Source: Verrucomicrobia bacterium UBA1211 | GTDB taxonomy: Bacteria; Verrucomicrobiota; Kiritimatiellia; RFP12; UBA1067 | DNA: 24,530 nucleotides | NCBI GenBank assembly: GCA_002309585.1 | Contig: DBXN01000130.1 | Coordinates: 2,444-26,973, forward strand | Direction of reading: 5' to 3' | Shown: piece by piece, positions 7,499 through 14,274 of the stretch | How positions within the stretch are numbered: position 1 is the stretch's first letter | Layout of the letters: each line of letters starts with the position of its first letter | Translations under genes and position numbers: made by a program | Notes under the pieces: model-generated | What the model saw: only the letters and a program-made list of their open reading frames with translations | Databases searched by the model: none | What the model was told of the DNA's origin: nothing

Positions 7499-9358
7499 TC
7501 AATGCACCTCACTTCTCTGTTTCACCAACGCATCCATCTCTGCCTGCGAAATCTTTTCGATGCGGATGTTGTCAAACTCATAAATGCCGTTTGGCCAATA
7601 GGCGTACAACCGTACCTTCATCTTACTCACCAGCGGCGAGCGCGCCGTGGGGTTAAACCCGATCGAACAGGTGGTCCATGTTTCCGCCGAGACCGACGGC
7701 GGCTCCAGCCGCGTCTGATATCCGTCAACGTAAACCTCGCGCCGGGGATGTTTCAGGAACCCCTTGATCCAAACAAACGGCTTCCCAGCACCCCGGATAT
7801 CAGCCGTCAATTTGTAGTTCTGTCCCGGTTCGCAGTCAATCAGTTCGGAATCGAGCATCACACCCTCGTTCCCTCCGATGCTGTCATATCCGGCCTTGGA
7901 GATCGGAACGCGTGCCGGAACCGGCAACGACGGATCCTTCTTGAAGGCCTGATCCCACGCCATCGCCTGCCGCCGCTCCACCGAGGTGTCCATCCGGACC
8001 ACCCGTCCATGCCCCTCCACCGTCACAAAAAAAGAGGTCAACCCGTTTGCCCGTTCCCACTGGAGCGGAAACGGATCACCCTTCTCGAAATCACCGTTCG
8101 GCAGAAGGTTGGTTCCCGCTTCGGAGGAGAGTACCGAGACCGGGCAACGGACCAATTTCAGCACCTGATTGCCGCGACCGTCCGCTTTGTTGACTCCATA
8201 ATCGCCCGCCAGATAAAGATCGGTCCCGTCACAATAGACCGTGTTCCAGATCTGGTAACTTCGGGATTCCGCCGGGAAGAACGGCGGCAACGCGGCAAAG
8301 CCCTTGGAAAGTCCGCCCGTCGTCGGTTCCAGCACCGTCGCAAGCGTCAACGGAACCGTCGATGCGATCGCCTCGAAACGGCAGTTCAGAGTCTCATTCC
8401 GTCCCGGTTCGCCCGTGTAACCCTCGTCCGCCATGCACGAAATCACCACCCGCCCGTCCGGCAACGCCGCGATGAACGGCGCCGCGCACCGGTGTCCCGC
8501 CGTCATGTCGGCCGGCGCCCAGACGGGAACCGGATCGCTCCACGTCAGGCCGTCTTGAGACCGGCTCAACCCAATGACGAACACGCAATCCCGCACGACA
8601 CCCGCAGGCGCGTTTATTTTCAGATAGTCCTGCGCCTCGATGACCATCGCGAACCCGCCCCCCTGAAGGCGGCAGACCGACGGCATCCCGTCGCGCGAAT
8701 GGCGCGGCACACCGTCAATCGCGGTCCGAACCCGCTTGTCCCACTTCCGCGTAGGGATGTCATACGTCACGTACTGGATCTTCTGCTGGTACGGCACACG
8801 CGCCACATTCAGATCGTCCGAATAATAGAGCGCCACCGTGCGTTCATCGATCTGGATCAGATACGGCTCCCAAAAACCGTTGAAATCCTTCGCGACCGCC
8901 TCAGCCAGAATCACCTCATCGGAAAAGTGTTCTCCGCCGTCCCGGCTGCTGATCACCCGGATCGAGGTATAGAACTCCTTTCCACTCCGCTTCCTGTACC
9001 CACGCGTCCGCGAACGGTAGGCAAGCATCACCGTTCCGTCCGGCACCACGAACGGCTGCCAATTCTCCCGCGAAAGGTCATGGCGTGTCCCGGTCGATGA
9101 GATGACCGACCGCGCCACCGCCTGCTGGACATCGCGCCGTGTCCAGTTCATCCCCTTATCACGGCTTAAGCGGACCGACTGCCCGCTGGCGAGCAAAAGC
9201 GTCCCGTCCGGCAGTGTCGCGAAACGCGGATACCCCGCTTCCGGCACATCCGGCAACGTCACCGCCCTTGACGCGAATGCAAACGGTTCCGCATGGACAC
9301 CGCCCACCGCCAACACAAGAGCGCATACGCCCCCCAGCCATCCTCTTCGTCTCACCAT
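7499..9358 (-). CDS. Secreted sialidase-fold (BNR) protein with C-terminal carbohydrate-binding module
   Basis: The protein has 619 residues from ATG 9358, which has a GGGAAAGGG ribosome site three bases upstream. A further upstream ATG at 9400 lacks one and would precede the signal peptide. The signal peptide is MVRRRGWLGGVCALVLAVGGVHA. Residues about 25-410 form a six-bladed propeller: YPRF supplies a likely substrate-binding Arg, and Asp-box repeats SRDKGMNW, SSRDGGEHF and SQDGLTW are visible. The C-terminus opens with LLPNGDFEKGDPFPLQW, typical of CBM4/9-type jelly-roll modules. The fold covers GH33 exo-sialidases and other activities, so true sialic acid specificity is not certain. It leads an operon with GH105 and GH20-like genes. 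Confidence 0.8.
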   Translation of the reverse strand: MVRRRGWLGGVCALVLAVGGVHAEPFAFASRAVTLPDVPEAGYPRFATLPDGTLLLASGQSVRLSRDKGMNWTRRDVQQAVARSVISSTGTRHDLSRENWQPFVVPDGTVMLAYRSRTRGYRKRSGKEFYTSIRVISSRDGGEHFSDEVILAEAVAKDFNGFWEPYLIQIDERTVALYYSDDLNVARVPYQQKIQYVTYDIPTRKWDKRVRTAIDGVPRHSRDGMPSVCRLQGGGFAMVIEAQDYLKINAPAGVVRDCVFVIGLSRSQDGLTWSDPVPVWAPADMTAGHRCAAPFIAALPDGRVVISCMADEGYTGEPGRNETLNCRFEAIASTVPLTLATVLEPTTGGLSKGFAALPPFFPAESRSYQIWNTVYCDGTDLYLAGDYGVNKADGRGNQVLKLVRCPVSVLSSEAGTNLLPNGDFEKGDPFPLQWERANGLTSFFVTVEGHGRVVRMDTSVERRQAMAWDQAFKKDPSLPVPARVPISKAGYDSIGGNEGVMLDSELIDCEPGQNYKLTADIRGAGKPFVWIKGFLKHPRREVYVDGYQTRLEPPSVSAETWTTCSIGFNPTARSPLVSKMKVRLYAYWPNGIYEFDNIRIEKISQAEMDALVKQRSEVH

Positions 9359-9389
9359 ACCCTTTCCCAATTTAGACCTTGGTTTGAGA

Positions 9390-9395
9390 TTATAC
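9390..9395 (-). promoter_or_regulatory. Probable -10 box of the sialidase/GH105 operon
   Basis: On the minus strand a perfect TATAAT lies 32 bases before ATG 9358, giving a leader of roughly 25 bases. The -35 region (TTTCCC at optimal spacing) is weak, so an activator may be needed. Confidence 0.5.
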
Positions 9396-9466
9396 CGCAA
9401 AACCCGGTGAAGGGAAACGGAAATATCGACACAGGCATCTGCCGGGTTATTTCCTGCAGAGCGGGA

Positions 9467-9488
9467 GGGGTAATACCCCCATTACCCC
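9467..9488 (-). terminator. Hairpin after the radical SAM gene
   Basis: GGGGTAAT and ATTACCCC form a perfect eight-base stem with a six-base G-rich loop, starting one base after the radical SAM stop. No T tract follows, so it may be an mRNA 3' stabiliser or a factor-dependent terminator rather than an intrinsic one. Confidence 0.4.
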
Positions 9489-9489
9489 C

Positions 9490-10842
9490 TCATTTAACCC
9501 GATAGGCGAGACGGCGGCCCCATCTGCCGATACGGCTGAACCCGATCAGGTTACCGATCCGTTCGGTAAACTTCCCGTATTTCCGGTAGAAGAGATTGAA
9601 GAGCAGGTACGGCATGCGCTGTGCGCGGCACGCGGGCAGCCGACGGATGATGTTGCGCAGACTGTACACCTCGTTGTAGATCCAGAGGTAACCGTCATAC
9701 AACGCTTGGGCCGTCATCCCTTTGGGACGGAACACGACATGGGCCGTGTCGTAATGCGCCAAATCTTCATCCGTGATCCGCCCTTCTGCGGCAAGGCGCT
9801 TGTGGAACGCCGTTCCGGGATAAGGCGTCAGGATGTGCGCGGTCATTGTTTCAATGCGATTCCGGATGATCCAGTCGGCGGTCGTTCGGAAGACCGACGG
9901 ATCATCATCGTCCAAGCCGAACACGAAACTGGCGTTGACCATGATCCCGCGGGTATGGAGCGCCTCGACAAGCGCCTCATAGCGGGAAACGTTGTTCTGC
10001 CCCTTATGGACCCCCGCAACAGAAGCGGCGTTGAGACTTTCGAATCCGATGAAGAGGCTGCGGCAGCCGGAATCACGCATCCTGTCCAAAAGATCGGGAT
10101 GGTCAAGTATGTTCGCCGACACCGCCGCACTCCACTTGAGACGCAGGGGCGTCATCGCGGCGATCAGTTCGCTCGCGAAGGTGAGATCCCCGATGAAGTT
10201 GTCATCGATGAACATGATGTGCCGTGTCCGCTTGGATTGGATCTCCTCCACCACGGACGCAAGCGTACGATGACGGTACCGGCCGATACCCGCGACGGCG
10301 CTGTTGTAGCAGAAATCGCAGGCGAATGGACATCCGCGGCTTGTGGCGATCACATTGGAATAGAGGAAAGCGGATGTATCAGCCGACCGGAAAGAGGGCG
10401 CACGCAGATCTTCACCCGGAAAGTCGGACGCCGTTTGATAGATCGCTTCCAACCGTCCATGTTCAACGTCCTTGAGAAGACGGGGCCAGTGCCCTTCAGC
10501 CGGGCCGATACATAACGCGTCGAAAAGGGGCTTGGCGTAGTCCGGATCGGTTGAAACGCCAATCCCGCCACCGACAACAGGAATGCCCAACCGCCGATAG
10601 CCGCGGGCGATCTCCGCCGCACGGGGAAGGACATCCACCGTTGTCGAGATCCCGACAAGATCAACATCGGGTGAAGGGATTTGCGGCGCCACATTCTCAT
10701 TGAGAACCTCAACCGAATGTCCCGCTTCTTCGACGATCCCGGCGATCGTCAGAAGTCCCAGATGAGGCGCCATCCTCACCTTGAGCGAGGTATCCATCGG
10801 CCGTGTCGCGGCTTGGGGCTGGATGAGTCTTACGCGCAGCAT
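9490..10842 (-). CDS. B12-binding-domain radical SAM enzyme
   Basis: This 450-residue cytoplasmic protein has a Rossmann-like B12-binding type domain at residues about 1-130 (segments DVDLVGIST and VVGGGIGVS). There is no DxHxxG cobalt-ligand motif, which is common for this subclass. The radical SAM core follows, with CPFACDFC giving cysteines C171, C175 and C178 for the 4Fe-4S cluster. Downstream segments SANILDHPDLLDRM, LFIGFESLN and LTPYPGTAFHKRL are typical of the BchE/HpnJ-like group that methylates or rearranges lipid and cofactor substrates. The substrate cannot be read from sequence. No strong ribosome site precedes ATG 10842, and in-frame GTG codons upstream lie inside the antiporter gene, so the start is uncertain. 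It is the last gene of the block, 22 bases after the antiporter gene. Confidence 0.85.
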   Translation of the reverse strand: MLRVRLIQPQAATRPMDTSLKVRMAPHLGLLTIAGIVEEAGHSVEVLNENVAPQIPSPDVDLVGISTTVDVLPRAAEIARGYRRLGIPVVGGGIGVSTDPDYAKPLFDALCIGPAEGHWPRLLKDVEHGRLEAIYQTASDFPGEDLRAPSFRSADTSAFLYSNVIATSRGCPFACDFCYNSAVAGIGRYRHRTLASVVEEIQSKRTRHIMFIDDNFIGDLTFASELIAAMTPLRLKWSAAVSANILDHPDLLDRMRDSGCRSLFIGFESLNAASVAGVHKGQNNVSRYEALVEALHTRGIMVNASFVFGLDDDDPSVFRTTADWIIRNRIETMTAHILTPYPGTAFHKRLAAEGRITDEDLAHYDTAHVVFRPKGMTAQALYDGYLWIYNEVYSLRNIIRRLPACRAQRMPYLLFNLFYRKYGKFTERIGNLIGFSRIGRWGRRLAYRVK

Positions 10843-10864
10843 AATCGGCGCAAACAGAGTGATT

Positions 10865-12202
10865 TCACCGTTCTCCTTCACGGCCGCCGCCACGAAGACC
10901 GGAGAAGGCCATCGAAACGATGACGGCGAGCGCGAGAAGCGGCTGATAATAGAGGCATTTCAAGAGCGAGAACGAATCCACAGCCATGTCGAGTCCCTTC
11001 GCCACGCCCATCGCGATGAGGATCTGCGCGCCGTAGGGAATAAGTCCCTGGATGATGCACGACGCCGTGTCGAGAACAGAGGCGATGCGTATCGGGTTCG
11101 CGCCGAACTTTGCCGCGCACGCCTTCGCGATCGGACCCGCGATGACGATCGCGACCGTATTGTTCGCCGTAAAGCAGTTGACCGCCGAAACAAGCAGAAA
11201 CACGCCAAATTCACACGTACGCGGTCCCCGTATCACACGCGCGATCCGGTCGGTCAGCCAGAGTACGCCGCCGTTCGTCTGTACCGACTTGAAAAGCCCA
11301 CCGGCGAGAAGTGCCACGATCAGGGTCTCACCCATACCGAGCGTCCCCTTCCCCAGAAGATCCATCGCATCGAAAAATGCGAATTTTCCGAGTGCTCCGC
11401 CGATCATGGCCGAAAGAACCGTCCCTGAAAAGAGAAGTGCCATCACATTGAATCCCGCGAGCGCGAGAGCGAGAACAAGCACATACGGGAGGATGAGAAC
11501 GATATGCCGCCAGGTGACCGCCGGAACCTCGACCGATCCCGCAGCGGAACCGCCGACCGCATAGAGAAAAAGCGCGATGAGCGCCACAGGTGAGGCGATG
11601 AGTCCGTTTGCGAGGAATTTGTCCTTCATCCTGACACCCTGTGTACGCGTCGCGGCGATTGTCGTATCGGAAATCATCGAGAGGTTGTCGCCGAACATCG
11701 ATCCGCCGATCACCGCACCCATCAGCAACGCGGGGTTGAGATGCAGGGGTGCGGCGAATCCAAGCGCGATCGGTGTCACGGCGGCGATAGTTCCGCACGA
11801 CGTGCCGATCGCGAGCGAAATCAGGCACGAGACGAGAAAGACCCCGGCAACCATGAGCTTCGCGGGAATCAACGACTGGGCGATCGTGACGGCCGCATCC
11901 ACCGCCCCCGCCCCCTTCGCGATGGCCGCGAACGCACCTGCGAGAATGAAGATGAGGCACATGATCATGATATTCGGCTCGCCCATGCCGCGCGCGTAGA
12001 TCTCGACCTTTTCTTCCAGGCTCCGCCGCCCGATCAGAAGCGACGATGCGGAGGCGACGAGAAACGCGACCGGCATTGAAACTTTATACCAGGGCATCTC
12101 AAAGCCGAGACGCCCGGCCCAGAGCGAAAGACCGACATAGAAAATCGCGAAAACCAAAAACGGAATCAGCGCATATCCATTCGGCCTGACCGTATCGTTC
12201 AT
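10865..12202 (-). CDS. NhaC-family Na+/H+ antiporter-like membrane transporter
   Basis: The protein has 445 residues with about eleven hydrophobic segments along its whole length. Family signatures include LAIGTSCGTIAAVTPIALGF, SMFGDNLSMISDTTIAATRT (the conserved GDxxSxxSDTT loop) and NCFTANNTVAIVIAGPIAK. NhaC-type transporters exchange Na+ for protons across the inner membrane, but related proteins carry organic acids or amino acids, so the substrate is not certain. ATG 12202 has an ideal GGGAGGAATTGAA ribosome site. The open frame extends further upstream, but that part is Arg/Ser-rich read-through of the preceding gene. The start lies one base after the preceding TGA, so the two genes are coupled. 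Confidence 0.88.
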   Translation of the reverse strand: MNDTVRPNGYALIPFLVFAIFYVGLSLWAGRLGFEMPWYKVSMPVAFLVASASSLLIGRRSLEEKVEIYARGMGEPNIMIMCLIFILAGAFAAIAKGAGAVDAAVTIAQSLIPAKLMVAGVFLVSCLISLAIGTSCGTIAAVTPIALGFAAPLHLNPALLMGAVIGGSMFGDNLSMISDTTIAATRTQGVRMKDKFLANGLIASPVALIALFLYAVGGSAAGSVEVPAVTWRHIVLILPYVLVLALALAGFNVMALLFSGTVLSAMIGGALGKFAFFDAMDLLGKGTLGMGETLIVALLAGGLFKSVQTNGGVLWLTDRIARVIRGPRTCEFGVFLLVSAVNCFTANNTVAIVIAGPIAKACAAKFGANPIRIASVLDTASCIIQGLIPYGAQILIAMGVAKGLDMAVDSFSLLKCLYYQPLLALAVIVSMAFSGLRGGGREGER

Positions 12203-12203
12203 T

Positions 12204-13649
12204 TCAATTCCTCCCATTTTCGGGCGGTGTGAGCGCCGCACAGATGTCATCGCAGAGGCGGGGATACCAGGCGAGGGACGATTCCTCGAGATCGCGCCTG
12301 CGGCCCTTACGCATATCGTAGGGCGCGATGACAACCTCGACCTTTTCGAAGCCGACCTTCGCGACAAGGAAGAAAACTTCCTCAATCGCCTCGTCGCCGA
12401 TCGGCACACAGCCGACCGTAACGTTCGATCCATGGATCATGATATCGCCACCCAGACGGGTTCGCCCATCCTTCTTCGCCATCGCCTGATCGAAAGCGTT
12501 CGGATAGGAGACCTTGAATGAAAGGTGATAGCGGCTATTCGGGTTCATGTACGCGATGCGGTAGATCCCTTCGGGAATCTGCCCATCCCCTTCACGTAAC
12601 TTCGGGCCGGATTTTCCGCTGAACGCGGTCATTGGATAGATGATCGGGTTCTTCCAAGACGGAGAGGAGAGTTCCACCAACCGTTCCCGTTTGAACACAT
12701 TGATGCGAAAACCCGCATGGGCCGACTTCGCCCACTCGTCAAGCCAAGGCTTCGCCTCCGCGATTGTCGCGATGACACCCGCAGTCGTATATTGGACCGC
12801 CCCTTTTTTCGCAACCGCCAATCCGCCCAACAACACCCTCACGCGCGGCATACGTCGTGCAATCGGCATCATAAGACAACCCTCCTGAACCTCTTTCTCC
12901 CCCCTCAGATAGGCCAGCAGCACCGTAAGATCCCGCAAATCCGCGTGAGACCGTTTGCCTTTGATCGTCCATTCGAGATGGTTGAAGATGCGATCGACCG
13001 AGGCATCTTCCCCTTCGCCGTATTCAACCTTTTCGAAACAGTACGCGTAAGCGGGGAAGTTCATCGGATCATACCATTCAACGCCCACCCAACCGACCGG
13101 ATCGGCCTCCGACCTGGGCAAGATACGCATCTTGTCGCCTTTGTTGGCATGGCCGGACGCGCCTTCATCCATGTCGGGATGAAGTCTTATGCATACCCGG
13201 TTTCCAAGAATCGTTCCGTTCGCATCGATGTATTGACCGTTAACCCAAAACCGATTTCCGACCGGAACGACACTCCATTTGTCCAAACGGCTAACGGATA
13301 GGGACGTGGACACCACTTCCACCCTATCCCCCTCTCGCCAATGTGTCTTTTCCGGACAACACCTGACCGTTGCGAACCTCGGTATCTTCAACTTCTCCGC
13401 ACGGACACAGTGGCGGCAAAGGACCGACTCGTCAAGAACGGCATCAACGCCGTATTCCCGAAGGGTTGCACACCCTTTGCGAAGCGTCTCGACCGATGTA
13501 CGGGGAGCCCGTGTGGAAAAGGGATAATGTGTCGTTCCGCCGCATGTGTGGCAAACATGGGTATAGTCCTCGATTTTCGGCGGCGCAAGTTTTGTCTGCA
13601 CGCCAATCGCCGCCAGCGCAACCGCGACGAACACCATTTGTTTTCCCAT
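12204..13649 (-). CDS. YafK/DpaA-like L,D-transpeptidase-fold (YkuD) exported protein with Cys-rich N-terminal region
   Basis: The protein has 481 residues from ATG 13649 (GGAAGGAC ribosome site), with a signal peptide over residues 1-16. The C-terminal half carries the YafK subgroup pattern: SGKSGPKLREGDGQIPEGIYR, NPNSRYHLSFKVSYPNAFD, then HGSNVTVGC with His406 and catalytic Cys414. In E. coli, DpaA (YafK) detaches Braun lipoprotein from peptidoglycan, while other YkuD enzymes form 3-3 cross-links. The N-terminal third is unusual: CHTC at 33-36, CRHC at 78-81, plus C60 and C97/C98, a possible zinc- or disulfide-stabilised domain. Location is periplasmic. It is coupled to the antiporter gene (one-base gap) and follows the small acidic gene by 44 bases. 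Confidence 0.83.
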   Translation of the reverse strand: MGKQMVFVAVALAAIGVQTKLAPPKIEDYTHVCHTCGGTTHYPFSTRAPRTSVETLRKGCATLREYGVDAVLDESVLCRHCVRAEKLKIPRFATVRCCPEKTHWREGDRVEVVSTSLSVSRLDKWSVVPVGNRFWVNGQYIDANGTILGNRVCIRLHPDMDEGASGHANKGDKMRILPRSEADPVGWVGVEWYDPMNFPAYAYCFEKVEYGEGEDASVDRIFNHLEWTIKGKRSHADLRDLTVLLAYLRGEKEVQEGCLMMPIARRMPRVRVLLGGLAVAKKGAVQYTTAGVIATIAEAKPWLDEWAKSAHAGFRINVFKRERLVELSSPSWKNPIIYPMTAFSGKSGPKLREGDGQIPEGIYRIAYMNPNSRYHLSFKVSYPNAFDQAMAKKDGRTRLGGDIMIHGSNVTVGCVPIGDEAIEEVFFLVAKVGFEKVEVVIAPYDMRKGRRRDLEESSLAWYPRLCDDICAALTPPENGRN

Positions 13650-13693
13650 CGTTTGTCCTTCCCTGTTTCCCGGATTGAATCGTCGCATCAAGG

Positions 13694-14155
13694 CTAAGGC
13701 CAGATCACATCGGTTAGGGCGGACAGACCGATACCGAACGCGGTTTCGAGACGCAGGACAAGCGGAGCCCAATCATCACCTTCGTCGAGGACTCCGCCTT
13801 CCGCTCCGATAAGCCCATAGTGTGGGCCATCCTCATCACAGGAAACGGAAAGTTGGAGATTCCCTTCCCCTTCGCGAAAGAGCTTGCCGTCCCGATCAGC
13901 CATGAGAAGAAGGAGCCCCATACGGCAGGCGGCAAGGATTTCGGCGTCATCGGCGCGACGGGTCTCGTCATCCGCAAGCAAACGTGCGCAAGGCAGATCG
14001 AAATCCAATGAAAGCGCCTGATCCCGCCACTCAAAACGAAATCGGCGGCTTTGAAGGCCGTGTCCCACGCAAAACCGTCCAGGCCCTTCGCCGCGTTCCA
14101 TTCCCGCAATCACCTCTTCAATGTCCGCGATGCCCTGCAGGATTGTGTCATCCAT
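13694..14155 (-). CDS. Small acidic protein of unknown function, possible chaperone of the upstream kinase-like protein
   Basis: The protein has 153 residues from ATG 14155, which has an AAAGGAG ribosome site seven bases upstream. A longer open frame above it has no such site. By my count it has 31 Asp/Glu against 14 Lys/Arg, so it is strongly acidic. It has no signal peptide or membrane segment. The pattern is an N-terminal helix, amphipathic strands (FRFEWRDQALSLDFDL), a helix rich in Leu (MGLLLLMAD) and more strands. Size, charge and position downstream of a large effector-like gene resemble class I type III secretion chaperones (CesT/SycE type), but I see no decisive motif. It could equally be an antitoxin-like or regulatory partner. 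It lies 119 bases after the kinase-like gene, probably in the same transcript. Confidence 0.7.
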   Translation of the reverse strand: MDDTILQGIADIEEVIAGMERGEGPGRFCVGHGLQSRRFRFEWRDQALSLDFDLPCARLLADDETRRADDAEILAACRMGLLLLMADRDGKLFREGEGNLQLSVSCDEDGPHYGLIGAEGGVLDEGDDWAPLVLRLETAFGIGLSALTDVIWP

Positions 14156-14274
14156 TTCGAATCTCCTTTGTTTTGCCCATGGCAACTGACCGTCCCATTC
14201 ATCTTCGGAAGGTTCCCTTGCGATGACCGTCCTTGTCGCGGGGAACGGCGGAACCGTCGGGGACGCTGTTCTGT

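Noticed and set aside
10843..10893. Upstream GTG starts for the radical SAM gene
   Set aside because: They would place the start inside the antiporter gene and add an N-terminus unlike the family; ATG 10842 begins the expected first beta strand.
12203..12433. Longer antiporter N-terminus
   Set aside because: The extra 77 residues are Arg/Ser-rich and overlap the transpeptidase-fold gene; the strong ribosome site belongs to ATG 12202.
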